Assembly (NCBI RefSeq): GCF_021390595.1 | Contig: NZ_JAJEJR010000002.1 | Coordinates: 434,001-498,000 of the forward strand | Direction: 5' to 3' | Source: Paraburkholderia sp. HP33-1 | GTDB taxonomy: Bacteria; Pseudomonadota; Gammaproteobacteria; Burkholderiales; Burkholderiaceae | DNA length: 64,000 nt | Part shown: one piece after another, positions 17,356 to 26,083 of the stretch | Layout: every line of letters begins with the position of its first letter | Position numbering within the stretch: position 1 is the first letter of the stretch | Notes under the pieces: generated by a model | Databases searched by the model: none | The model's input: only the letters and a program-made list of their open reading frames with translations | Told to the model about the DNA's origin: nothing | Position numbers and translations under genes: made by a program

Positions 17356-18204
17356 TTGGTCAAACGTCCAGGTAATGTGGTTGACGCCATATATCAGACT
17401 TTGCATGAACGGATTATCAATGGCGTGTATCCGCCGGGCCTGAAGATGTCCCAACTCGAGCTTGCCGAAGACCTGAAGGTGAGCCGCACGCCTCTGCGCG
17501 AGGCGCTCAACCGCTTGCAGTCGAATCGACTTGTGGTTGGCAATAGCAATCGGGGTGTCGAGGTCGCGGCCGTTCGACCCGAAGAGACCGAACAGTGGTA
17601 CGCACTGCGTCTGATGGTGGAGCCCACCGTGATCGCCGGCATCTGCGGTGATCTGTCCAAGGACGATCTCGCGGCGATGCGCAGCGCGTTGGATGACATG
17701 GATCACAGTCGCGAGCGCACCAAGGACTACCAGAAGGCACACCACCGCTTTCACGCGGTGGCGCTGCAGCATTATCCGAACGTGATCCACGAGATGATCG
17801 AATCGATCTATCAGCAGATCATGCGGCACCAGCGTGCCTATTTTTCCCGTCCTCGCGCGGCGGAAGACTTCATCGATGTCGACCGGCTATTTCTCGATGC
17901 GCTGTGCGAAGGGGATGCGGTGAGTGCGCGGCACTTGCTCGAGTTCCATCTGATCGATGCTGCGCTTGGCTTGCTTTATGACGTCGATCACGACTATGTG
18001 CCGAAGTCTCTGCTCATGATTTCGCGTGGTCTCGGCATCGAAATCGACTGCGATGACGCGGGGGTACCGAAGCGGCCGGCCAGAGTGACATGGACTGCCC
18101 GCGAATCGGCTGTCTTGCCCGCTCTGCGCACCAGTAATCTCGAGTTCGTGGCTCCGTCCACGGCTCGTCCCAAGGGCAAACATACAGCGACAAAAGGGAG
18201 GTAA
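17356..18204 (+). CDS. GntR-family regulator, FCD (FadR) subfamily
   Basis: A 282-residue regulator. The N-terminal winged helix contains LAEDLKVSRTPLREALNRLQ, the standard GntR recognition helix. The FCD ligand domain follows, with AHHRFHAVAL and metal-binding-type histidines, then a 60-residue basic extension ending in KGKHTATKGR. Translation probably begins at TTG 17356, with GAAGGGGA upstream. Lying inside the catabolic operon, it most likely senses a pathway intermediate and controls this cluster; TGTATACA at 19043 is a candidate operator. Confidence 0.82.
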   Translation: MVKRPGNVVDAIYQTLHERIINGVYPPGLKMSQLELAEDLKVSRTPLREALNRLQSNRLVVGNSNRGVEVAAVRPEETEQWYALRLMVEPTVIAGICGDLSKDDLAAMRSALDDMDHSRERTKDYQKAHHRFHAVALQHYPNVIHEMIESIYQQIMRHQRAYFSRPRAAEDFIDVDRLFLDALCEGDAVSARHLLEFHLIDAALGLLYDVDHDYVPKSLLMISRGLGIEIDCDDAGVPKRPARVTWTARESAVLPALRTSNLEFVAPSTARPKGKHTATKGR

Positions 18205-18208
18205 GACG

Positions 18209-18952
18209 ATGAACTATCGTATCGGTATGGTGGTGCCGAGTTCCAACACCACCATGGAAACCGAAATTCCAGCCATGCTGCGCGCGCGCGAGCTGTTCTA
18301 TCCGGACGAGCGTTTCACGTTCCATGGCTCGCGCATGCGCATGAAACATGTGACTGCCGAAGAACTCAAGGCCATGGATGCCGATTCGCTGCGCTGCGCG
18401 CAGGAGCTTGCGGACGCCCAGGTCGACGTGCTGGCGTATGCGTGTCTCGTCGCGATCATGGCGCAGGGCCGCGGTTATCACCGTGTAAGTCAGGAGAACC
18501 TCAACAATGTCGCGAAGCGCGATACCGGCCGCGACATTCCGGTCGTTTCCTCGGCCGGTGCATTGGTTGAGGCGCTCAAGCATCTTGGCGCCAAACGCAT
18601 CTCGGTAATCGCCCCCTACATGAAGCCACTAACTGGCCTCGTCTGCGATTACATCGCGGCGGAAGGCTTCGAAGTGCACGATGCGTTGAGCCTCGAAGTG
18701 TCGGATAACCTCGCAGTCGGACGCCTCAATCCACTCAATCTCGTCGATCTGTCGAGCAAGGTCAGTACCCATGGCGTCGATGCACTCGTGATCAGCGCCT
18801 GTGTGCAGATGCCTTCCCTGCCGGCTGTGCAGTCCGTGCAGGATCGCTTCGACATTCCAGTCCTGTCGGCATCGGTCGCAACGACCTGGCGCATTCTCAA
18901 GCAGCTCGGACTTGAGCCGCGCGTTCCTCAGGCAGGCAACCTTCTCGCTTGA
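18209..18952 (+). CDS. Maleate cis-trans isomerase-like protein (NicE-like, Asp/Glu racemase superfamily)
   Basis: A 247-residue enzyme expected to turn maleate into fumarate. The start MNYRIGMVVPSSNTTMETEI is characteristic of maleate isomerases, and both catalytic cysteines are present: C79 in LAYACLVA and C198 in VISACVQMPS. Arylmalonate decarboxylase relatives share the fold but not the same pair context. It follows the GntR gene by 4 bp. Together with the NicX- and NicF-like proteins it links ring cleavage to the TCA cycle. Confidence 0.85.
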   Translation: MNYRIGMVVPSSNTTMETEIPAMLRARELFYPDERFTFHGSRMRMKHVTAEELKAMDADSLRCAQELADAQVDVLAYACLVAIMAQGRGYHRVSQENLNNVAKRDTGRDIPVVSSAGALVEALKHLGAKRISVIAPYMKPLTGLVCDYIAAEGFEVHDALSLEVSDNLAVGRLNPLNLVDLSSKVSTHGVDALVISACVQMPSLPAVQSVQDRFDIPVLSASVATTWRILKQLGLEPRVPQAGNLLA

Positions 18953-19042
18953 CCCTCCTGGGTCGTCCCCTGCGCGACGACAACGGAACCAGCCCCCACC
19001 AAGCATGAACCATCTTTTCAGGGTTAGTCCGGATTTTTGATG

Positions 19043-19050
19043 TGTATACA
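19043..19050. promoter_or_regulatory. TGTATACA palindrome, candidate GntR operator
   Basis: A perfect 8-bp palindrome 82 bp before the permease start, in an otherwise AT-richer leader. Sites with this core are common for FCD-type GntR regulators. The cluster's own regulator lies 0.8 kb upstream. A one-mismatch copy precedes the dioxygenase operon. Confidence 0.35.
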
Positions 19051-19131
19051 GTTTTGGATAAACAAATGAATATATCTAGGCGTGTGCTGGTTCCGTGAGT
19101 TTGTCGATCAATTAACGCAAAAGAGGTGACC

Positions 19132-20748
19132 ATGAGTACTGTGCAGAACAGCGGGCAGTCTCCGCTGAAAGTGAGTTATCAGGAGGATCCGCGGGTAGCT
19201 GAAGAACAACGCGACACCGAATACAGTGGCCATATCGTGCCGCCTGGTGCACGTGTCAATCGTGGTGCGCTGGCCCTGTCTGCGTCGTCGCTGATTAGCG
19301 GTTTGGTGTGGCTGTTCTATGGCGCTCTGGTTGCGAGTCTGGTCGGCACACACGAGGCGCTGATCGGCATGCTGGTTTCGCTGGCCGCGTTTATCGTGAT
19401 CAACTGGCCGCTCGCGAAATGGGGCACCAGGCACGGTCTGGATGCAACGCTGATGAGCCGGCGTGTATTCGGTTATTCGGGTGCGGCGTTGATCTCGTTG
19501 TTGACCGCTGCAAATGTGACGTACTACGCCGTGTTCGAGAGCAGCGTCGTGGCTTCGGCCATGAAGAGCTATTTGGGCGGACCGGATCTGCGCATCTGGT
19601 ACCTGATCGTGGTCGCTGCGATGCTGCCGCTGATGCGAGGGAGCGTGCAGACCTGGATGGGCAAGCTCAACGGCATCCTGCTGCCCTTGTTCCTCGCTGG
19701 TCTCGTCGCGTCGGTGGTGGTAACCGGTGTGAACAGCGGTTGGAACATGAACTGGACCTCCACGAAGGGCGTGATTCCACCGCAGGTGCTCGGCATTCCT
19801 GGATGGCTGTTTGCCTTTGTGCTCTATATGGGCACCTGGTTGCAGATGCCGCTCACGCTTGATTTCTCCCGCTTTGGCCGTCCTCAGGATCTCGGCTTTC
19901 ATCGAGGCGTGTCGTTCGGCTTCGTGTTCTTCTCGTTCTCCTACTTCATCAATGGCGTCGTTGGCATTTTCCTGGTTCAGGCCTCAGGCCTCGATGTGGC
20001 CGTCAACGAGGCGGGTGTCGTCAGCGCGATCCTCAAGGCCCTCGGGATATGGGGCCTGCTGTTCGTGCTCGTCACGCAGGTTCGCATCAACACGCTCAAC
20101 TATTACCTCGCATCGATGCACTGGCAGCGTCTCGCGAAGCGCTACCTCCGGCTTGATTTCTCGCGTCTGACCTGGGTGCTGTTGACCGGTGTCGTCGTGT
20201 TCGGGCTGATGCTGACGGACGTGTTTGGCTATCTGCAGCGTGCGCTGATGTGGCAGGGTGTATTTATCGTGAGCTGGGTTGGTATCGTGATGACACACCT
20301 GATCCTGACACGCGAGGATCGTGAGAACGGGCCTGAATTCCGTCCGGGCCGCTTGCCGTCCGTGAGTGCTGGACTGGCTGCCTGGCTGGCGGCATCGGTG
20401 ATCGGCATCGTCATTGCCGAGAACAAGGCGGCGTTTCCTGTTGCCTCGAATCTTGCTCCGCTGATTACGCTGGTTGCGAGCGTGGTGCTGTACCTGTTGG
20501 TACGTCGTCAGGTGCTCAAGTCTGTGCTGGATCGCGTTGATGATCCGCGCGATGCTGTGAAAGATCCTTGGGGTGCGTACATCGCCTGCCATGTGTGTGA
20601 TCGCTCGTATCTGGTCATGGAAATGGACAGCGATCCGAGCGCCGGTGGTGCGGGTATCTGTGCGGCGTGTGCGATGAATCATGGTGCGTTCCGGCTGGCT
20701 TGCCTGCCGCAGGCATCCGGGGCCACGGTTGTGAGCGACGTGCAGTAA
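19132..20748 (+). CDS. NCS1-family (nucleobase/cytosine permease-like) transporter with a C-terminal cysteine domain
   Basis: A 538-residue membrane protein with about 12 hydrophobic segments. NCS1 features include the N-terminal PPGARVNRGALALSASSLIS, GTRHGLDATLMSRRVFGYSG and the ANVTYYAVFE region. It probably imports the nitrogen-containing substrate of the cluster with Na+ or H+. Unusually, the last 60 residues form a soluble tail with two CxxC pairs (CHVC at 486-489, CAAC at 510-513), as in a zinc ribbon. ATG 19132 was chosen over an in-frame GTG at 19126 because AAGAGG is correctly spaced from it. Confidence 0.85.
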   Translation: MSTVQNSGQSPLKVSYQEDPRVAEEQRDTEYSGHIVPPGARVNRGALALSASSLISGLVWLFYGALVASLVGTHEALIGMLVSLAAFIVINWPLAKWGTRHGLDATLMSRRVFGYSGAALISLLTAANVTYYAVFESSVVASAMKSYLGGPDLRIWYLIVVAAMLPLMRGSVQTWMGKLNGILLPLFLAGLVASVVVTGVNSGWNMNWTSTKGVIPPQVLGIPGWLFAFVLYMGTWLQMPLTLDFSRFGRPQDLGFHRGVSFGFVFFSFSYFINGVVGIFLVQASGLDVAVNEAGVVSAILKALGIWGLLFVLVTQVRINTLNYYLASMHWQRLAKRYLRLDFSRLTWVLLTGVVVFGLMLTDVFGYLQRALMWQGVFIVSWVGIVMTHLILTREDRENGPEFRPGRLPSVSAGLAAWLAASVIGIVIAENKAAFPVASNLAPLITLVASVVLYLLVRRQVLKSVLDRVDDPRDAVKDPWGAYIACHVCDRSYLVMEMDSDPSAGGAGICAACAMNHGAFRLACLPQASGATVVSDVQ

Positions 20749-20881
20749 GCGCTGTCTCGTCATCATTTCGCGGTTACTCGCACGCCGCGTTTAACGCGAT
20801 ATGCCTATCCGCGCGGCGGCTGTCCCGCTGAAGACATGCATGGCGAGCCACGTATTTCCTCCGTTCATATAGGAATCCTTC

Positions 20882-22822
20882 ATGAGTTTCGACCCGTTGT
20901 TCCGTGTCGGCCGAATCGGCAATCTCGAACTGAAGAACCGTATAGTGAAGTCGTCGCAGGCAACGGCGACCGCGAACCCTGACGGCACCGTCACGCAGCG
21001 AACCGTTAATCATTACAAGCGCCTTGCCGAGGGCGGGGTTGGCCTTGTGATGGTTGAGTACAGCTATGTCGACGACGACGCAGCGAAAGCGCTTCACAAC
21101 CAGATAGGCGTGAGCCGGCGCGAGCATGTCGCGGGCCTCGGCTGGCTGGTCGACGAAGTGCATGCGGCGGGTGCGAAGATCGGACTGCAGATCGCGCACG
21201 GTGGTCGCCAGAAATTCCTCGCGACCGCGCCGATCAAGAGCGCGTCGGACGTGTCGTGGGACGAGATCGAGCGTCAGTACGGCGTGCGCCCGACGCCGAT
21301 GACGCGCGAGGAAATTGATGGTGTCGTGCACGCGTTTGGCGATGCTGCTGCGCGTGCGGTGGCTGCGCGCTTCGATGTGGTCGAAGTGCACGCAGGTCAC
21401 GGCTATCTGATCACTAACTTCCTGTCGCCCCATACAAATCGCCGCACTGACGAGTACGGCGGCAGCTTCGAGAATCGTGCGCGACTGCTGCTTTCGATAG
21501 TGCGCGAGATCCGCTTGCGGATCGGCTATGGGGTGCCACTCAATGTCCGACTGTCGGTGGTCGATTACGAGCCGGACGGCATCACAATCGAGGAAACCGT
21601 CGAACTGTGCCGCCTGCTTGAACAGGCCGGCGTCACTGCGATTCACGCGTCCGGCGGTCACCATGCCGGGATGGAGTACGAGGTGAGTCCGTGGTACATG
21701 CCGCGTGCGCTGCACCGCTGGGGCTGGGAAAAGATCCGCGAGGCCGTGAAGATTCCCGTGATTGCATCCGGTTCGCTGGTCTCTCCGGGTGTCGCATCGG
21801 AAATCTTGGCTTCGGGTTCAGCGGACTTCGTGTCACTTGGTCGCGCGATGCTCGCCGATCCGGACTGGGCGAACAAGGCACGTGAGAATCGCCCGCTCGA
21901 CATCGTGCCGTGCATTCGCTGCAATGACGGCTGTCTGCACCGTGGCCTCAACGAGGGGCGAAGCACCGGCTGTACGGTGAATCCGTCGATGGCCAACGAG
22001 TACAAGTTCACTCTCGAGCCCGTGAAAGCGCCGCAGCGCGTTGCAGTGGTCGGTGGTGGTCCCGCTGGCTTGAATGCGGCCACTGTGCTTGCCAGACGCG
22101 GGTATCGCGTGACGCTGTACGAGGCAGAGGAGCTCGGCGGCAAGCTTGGAGTCGCGACGCGCTCGCCGCGCAAGCAGGACGCGGCGGCGCTGCTCGCGCA
22201 TCTATTGCACCAGGCGAAGCACCCGAACATCGAAGTGGTCAAGGCGCGGGCCACGGTCGATTTGTTGCGACAAGGCGGATTCGCCCGTGTGGTGCTCGCC
22301 ACTGGCTCGAAGCCTCGTAAGCCGGACTGGAAGGCTGACGGCAAGCTCCCGACTGTATTGGCTGCGGGCCTCAAAACGGCGGACGAGCTCCAAGGCCCAA
22401 TCGTCGTGGTGGGTGGCGGTTTGACCGGATGCGATACCGCACTCTGGCTTGCCCAGTCTGGGCGCGCCGACGTGACGCTGGTTGAAGCCGAATCCGGTCT
22501 GCTGTCGCACGGCGAAGTGTTCACCGACGTAATGGGCATGCCCGGTCTGCTCGATCAGGCCGGGGTGAAGGTTGAGCTTGGCGCGACGGTTTGCGGTCAG
22601 GACACGGATGGTGTCTGGGTGCGAGAAGGGGAGGCTGAGCCACGCCATATCGGCGCTGCAACGCTGGTGCTGGCTACAGGTTACGAGCCGGACGGTGCGC
22701 TGCTTGAGCAGCTTCAGCGGGAACTGCCCGGCGTCGAGGCAATCAGGATTGGCACTGCACGTGCTGGATCCCGATTGTTCGATGCACTGCACGATGCGTT
22801 CTTTGCGACACGGCTCTTGTAA
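20882..22822 (+). CDS. FMN/[4Fe-4S]/FAD oxidoreductase of the old yellow enzyme type (2,4-dienoyl-CoA reductase/TMADH family)
   Basis: A 646-residue multidomain flavoenzyme. Residues 1-340 are the FMN-binding TIM barrel (LKNRIVKSSQATA; VHAGHGYLI with H170, H173 and Y175 at the active site). The [4Fe-4S] ligands are C344, C347, C351 and C364. From 386 on there are two nucleotide-binding domains (VAVVGGGPAGLNAA and VVVGGGLTGCDTA) for FAD and NAD(P)H. Relatives reduce dienoyl-CoA or unsaturated rings, or N-demethylate amines such as trimethylamine and stachydrine. In this cluster it may reduce or demethylate a pathway compound. It sits 133 bp after the permease. Confidence 0.85.
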   Translation: MSFDPLFRVGRIGNLELKNRIVKSSQATATANPDGTVTQRTVNHYKRLAEGGVGLVMVEYSYVDDDAAKALHNQIGVSRREHVAGLGWLVDEVHAAGAKIGLQIAHGGRQKFLATAPIKSASDVSWDEIERQYGVRPTPMTREEIDGVVHAFGDAAARAVAARFDVVEVHAGHGYLITNFLSPHTNRRTDEYGGSFENRARLLLSIVREIRLRIGYGVPLNVRLSVVDYEPDGITIEETVELCRLLEQAGVTAIHASGGHHAGMEYEVSPWYMPRALHRWGWEKIREAVKIPVIASGSLVSPGVASEILASGSADFVSLGRAMLADPDWANKARENRPLDIVPCIRCNDGCLHRGLNEGRSTGCTVNPSMANEYKFTLEPVKAPQRVAVVGGGPAGLNAATVLARRGYRVTLYEAEELGGKLGVATRSPRKQDAAALLAHLLHQAKHPNIEVVKARATVDLLRQGGFARVVLATGSKPRKPDWKADGKLPTVLAAGLKTADELQGPIVVVGGGLTGCDTALWLAQSGRADVTLVEAESGLLSHGEVFTDVMGMPGLLDQAGVKVELGATVCGQDTDGVWVREGEAEPRHIGAATLVLATGYEPDGALLEQLQRELPGVEAIRIGTARAGSRLFDALHDAFFATRLL

Positions 22823-23183
22823 AGCCCGCGCAGGGCTGGCGCGGCCAGGTTTTGGGGGCGGCGCGACAGTCCTGGATGCCTGATGGAGTTGGTGAGAGCG
22901 AATTCGTTCGATCAAAACCAATGACTAAAGCTGTAGCCGACGGGCAGTAGTGGCGGCACGCGTGGGGATGCTGAAAGCGACGGCTGCGCTTGTCACTGGA
23001 TGCGGCCGCACGATTTTATTGTGTAGAACTATGTATAAAAAGCGCCTGCAGTCTGATGTCTTAACCCCTCGTTGCCTGGTATTGCCCGTGATCGGGCAAC
23101 TCTCGTTGGGCATTTTGAGCAGGCATGGTTTTGACGCCTTACCGAACATCACGAAGTTTTCTTCACTAAAAAGGTTGGAAGCG
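22823..23183. other. Intergenic leader of the porin gene
   Basis: About 360 bp with no gene. The right half is AT-richer than the flanks and probably holds the porin promoter. No terminator hairpin with a T-run was seen after the flavoenzyme gene. Confidence 0.35.
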
Positions 23184-24314
23184 ATGAGACTGAAAATCAA
23201 GCACTCGGTATTGTTGATTGCGGCGAGTCTGGCCGCGCCCGCAGCTTTAGCGCAGAGCAGTGTGCAGTTGTACGGCATATTGGATGCCGGCATTTCGTGG
23301 GTTAGCAATCAGGGTGGCCACTCCGTAACAAAATTCGACGACGGAATCAACGCACCGAGTTTTATTGGGTTGCGTGGATCGGAAGATTTGGGGGGTGGAG
23401 CGAAGGCGATCTTCGTGCTGGAGTCTCAAATCGTAATCGGCAGCGGTAGCAACATCCCAGGTCAGGGCATTTTCGGACGGCAGGCGTATGTCGGACTCTC
23501 GGACGCGCGTCTTGGGACGCTAACCTTCGGTAATCAGTTTGATTTTATGTACGATTCGTTCGCTGGCGGCAACAATGAACCGGCTGTCTTGGCGGGTGGA
23601 CTTTACAATTTCCGCAGTGGTCCATTTCAGGCATTAGGCTTGCCGTCCAGTAATTCGAACGGCGCGGCGAACCCAAGCGGATCGACTGACTGGGACCGTG
23701 GTGCGGGTGAACAGGTGTTCAGTGCAGTGAAGTACAAATCTCCTGTTTTTCATGGTATTTCGTTGGGAGTCCTTTATGGCTTGGGTGGCGTGCCCGGGGC
23801 GTTTACTCAAGGTTCAACGTTCAGCGCGACGCTGACGTACGCATCAGGGCCGTTAGGATTGGCAGCGGCCTATACCGACGTGAGGTATCAGGGAGCTGTC
23901 ACGACAGATGATGTAAGGCCGTTCCGGACATGGGGCGTAGGGGGGCACTACGACTTTGGCGCGGTCACGACCGCCGCATTGTTTACCAACACGCGCAATG
24001 TCAGTTCCGGGGCATCGGTCTACGCGGCGGAGGTCGGCGCGAACTGGATGATCACGCCTTCTGTATCACTGGGTGGCGCATATCTGTACATGAAGGGCAA
24101 TGATGAACTGAACAATGTCCATGCAAATCAGTTTGGCGCAACGTTGAGTTATCTGCTTTCGAAACGCTCGATGGTTTATGTGCAGGGTGTCTATCAGCGT
24201 GGCAGCGACGGCGCACGTGCGCAGATCAACGGCGTCGAACTACCTGAGAGCCTGGGCGCCTCAACCACGTCAACTCAGGCGATTGCACGTATTGGCATGC
24301 GCACGGTGTTCTGA
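23184..24314 (+). CDS. Gram-negative trimeric porin (OmpC/Omp32-like)
   Basis: A 376-residue outer-membrane porin. It has a signal peptide (MRLKIKHSVLLIAASLAAPA, cleavage after ALAQ) and starts SSVQLYGILDAGISWVSN, the first strand of burkholderial porins. FGRQAYVGLSD, LGTLTFGNQFDFMYD and the C-terminal ARIGMRTVF with terminal Phe for Bam recognition are all typical. The ATG at 23184 begins the signal peptide; the frame stays open far upstream. It may admit the substrate of the preceding cluster, but generic function is equally likely. Confidence 0.88.
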   Translation: MRLKIKHSVLLIAASLAAPAALAQSSVQLYGILDAGISWVSNQGGHSVTKFDDGINAPSFIGLRGSEDLGGGAKAIFVLESQIVIGSGSNIPGQGIFGRQAYVGLSDARLGTLTFGNQFDFMYDSFAGGNNEPAVLAGGLYNFRSGPFQALGLPSSNSNGAANPSGSTDWDRGAGEQVFSAVKYKSPVFHGISLGVLYGLGGVPGAFTQGSTFSATLTYASGPLGLAAAYTDVRYQGAVTTDDVRPFRTWGVGGHYDFGAVTTAALFTNTRNVSSGASVYAAEVGANWMITPSVSLGGAYLYMKGNDELNNVHANQFGATLSYLLSKRSMVYVQGVYQRGSDGARAQINGVELPESLGASTTSTQAIARIGMRTVF

Positions 24315-24487
24315 CACGCCGTTCAGGCAAGGGAACCCACTGACCTAACGGAATTTAATCAATCTGTAGGAGCGCTCTCAGTTCTGAAGTGCAACACCTT
24401 GACTCGTATAAGGTGTTGCCAAAGAAAACAGTACCATCAGCTCCAACCTGGGGAGCGGCTGACGATTGATTGCCTGCACCTGCATGG

Positions 24488-24523
24488 GTTCGAGCATCGG
24501 GGCCATGGTCCCGATGCTCGAAC
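24488..24523. repeat. Perfect 14-bp inverted repeat
   Basis: GTTCGAGCATCGGG (24488-24501) and its exact complement (24510-24523) flank an 8-bp spacer centred on CCATGG. It lacks a following T-run, so it is not a typical terminator; a protein-binding site, a mobile-element relic or an RNA hairpin are possible. Confidence 0.6.
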
Positions 24524-24633
24524 GCTCAGTTGCGACCGTGAGCCGCCAGCCGGCCACTGCTGAACTGGAAATGGTCGACGTCGCTCTATCTGGGTAATGT
24601 GACAACGCCCGCACAGTGCTGCAGGTATTTGCA

Positions 24634-24674
24634 ATAAAGCATATGGGCAGCTTACCGCTCAACTTATGCTTTAT
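24634..24674. repeat. 10-bp inverted repeat next to the EgtB-like stop codon
   Basis: ATAAAGCATA (24634-24643) and TATGCTTTAT (24665-24674) are exact complements with a 21-bp loop. The right arm ends 3 bp from the stop of the minus-strand EgtB-like gene, so it may take part in transcription ending there. The stem is AT-rich and has no clear T-run after it. Confidence 0.45.
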
Positions 24675-24677
24675 CCG

Positions 24678-25970
24678 TCAACCCCGCACACACCGAAACC
24701 CCGCATACACATACTGATAATGTGGCTGAAACCAGTTGCGAAATTCCGGCCGCAGCATGCACAGCGCGGTACGCGCCGAGCCGCCCTTCAACACGTAGTG
24801 CTGGCCATCGAAGAAGTTGGCCGAATAGCCGGGATAGAACGGAAACGCTTCGAAACCCGGCAGCGCTTCGAATAGCGTCGAAGTCCACTCCCAGCCGTTG
24901 CCAAACTGCCCTTGCACGCCGAACGTGCTGACGTTATCCAGATGCTCATCCACCGGCCGCGGGTCCCAGTTCCGGAAATCGAAGTTGCCCGACGCTGCTT
25001 GCGGCACACCGTGCGCCGCGCGTTGCCATTGCGCCTCCGTCGGCAAGGCTTTGCCGGCCCAGCGCGCGTACGCGCTCGCTTCGGCGTGGCTCACGTAGAC
25101 GGGCCAGTCGAGCGGCAAGGGCAGGTCGTCGAACATCGTGCGCAGCGTCCATGCGGCGCGGCCGTCTTGCGCCGCGCGTTGCGACCAGCCGGCAGGATGC
25201 TCGATGTGTTCCGCCTGCTTCCATGTCCAGTCCTTCGGCGACCACCACTTCGGCTCGAGATAACCGCCGTCTTCGAGGAACTCGAGGAACGCACCGTTCG
25301 TGACCATGTACCGATCGATCTCGAATGCGGGTACCTCCACGTCCAGTTCGCCGAACTCATTGTCCCAGCCGAAACGGCCAGCGTCGCGCGACATCCCTAG
25401 CACGGCCGTGCCGGCAGGCACGCTGACCATCGACACCAACGCGTCGCGCCGTTCCGTGCGCGTCACCACGGGCTCGCGCAGTGCGGTGTTCTTCTGCGCG
25501 AGCGGCAACTGATGCAGCATGTACGCGAGCGTTTCCGCATGCATCAAGCGATGCTCGATCGCGACGTTCAACAACTGCGTGGCCGCCTGTTCGTGCGCCG
25601 GGTTGCCAGGCTCGTCAAGCGCGGCGTCGATCTGCCGGCGCGCGCGCGTTACATACTCGCGCACGGTGTCAAGCGGGGGCCAATCGCCGGGTTGATCGGT
25701 AGGAAAGCCGCCGCCAACGGGATCGATGCCAAATGCGAACAATTGATCGAGCTCCGGCGCGAAAGCCGGCAGATCGAACAGACGCTGGTCGAGCAGATTG
25801 CGATCGAATGCTTCGAGATGGCCGATGTAGAACACGACGCGGTGACGCTCGCGGATCGGCCGTTCATACAGATAGTCGGGTTTGACGATCGCAAACAGGG
25901 CGTCGGTGACTTGACGCGCGTCGATCAGGCGCTGCACGAGCGGGTGATGGGGGGCAGGGTCGCGATTCAT
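24678..25970 (-). CDS. EgtB/SenA-like sulfoxide or selenoxide synthase (DinB plus formylglycine-enzyme-like fold)
   Basis: A 430-residue non-haem iron enzyme. The N-terminal DinB-like half carries the three-His iron site: His in FYIGHLEAF and the HX3HXE motif in EHRLMHAET. The C-terminal half is FGE-sulfatase-like (EVPAFEIDRYMVTNGAFLEF; ALPTEAQWQRAA; GNGWEWTSTLF; YAGFRCVRG). EgtB joins Cys or gamma-Glu-Cys to hercynine for ergothioneine; SenA does the same with selenosugar. No egtD or senB/senC is adjacent, so the exact product is open. ATG 25970 opens the family similarity. It lies 113 bp downstream of the FNR-type gene on the same strand. Confidence 0.75.
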   Translation of the reverse strand: MNRDPAPHHPLVQRLIDARQVTDALFAIVKPDYLYERPIRERHRVVFYIGHLEAFDRNLLDQRLFDLPAFAPELDQLFAFGIDPVGGGFPTDQPGDWPPLDTVREYVTRARRQIDAALDEPGNPAHEQAATQLLNVAIEHRLMHAETLAYMLHQLPLAQKNTALREPVVTRTERRDALVSMVSVPAGTAVLGMSRDAGRFGWDNEFGELDVEVPAFEIDRYMVTNGAFLEFLEDGGYLEPKWWSPKDWTWKQAEHIEHPAGWSQRAAQDGRAAWTLRTMFDDLPLPLDWPVYVSHAEASAYARWAGKALPTEAQWQRAAHGVPQAASGNFDFRNWDPRPVDEHLDNVSTFGVQGQFGNGWEWTSTLFEALPGFEAFPFYPGYSANFFDGQHYVLKGGSARTALCMLRPEFRNWFQPHYQYVYAGFRCVRG

Positions 25971-26083
25971 TTCGCCGGGTCTCCATGCAACACGGTTGCC
26001 GTGAGGGGACGGTCTGAAAACTCTACCCCCTCGCAGGCACCGTGCCAAGGCGAAAAGCGCCTCCGCTCGACCCGCCAGGCCGC

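Larger units (their letters stand above)
24315..24677. other. Intergenic region with two inverted repeats
   Basis: About 360 bp between the convergent porin and EgtB-like genes. It contains a perfect 14-bp inverted repeat and a perfect 10-bp inverted repeat, listed separately. No protein-coding gene is convincing. Confidence 0.5.

Noticed and set aside
24378..24662. Minus-strand frame between porin and EgtB-like gene
   Set aside because: It runs across both inverted repeats and has no protein family character.
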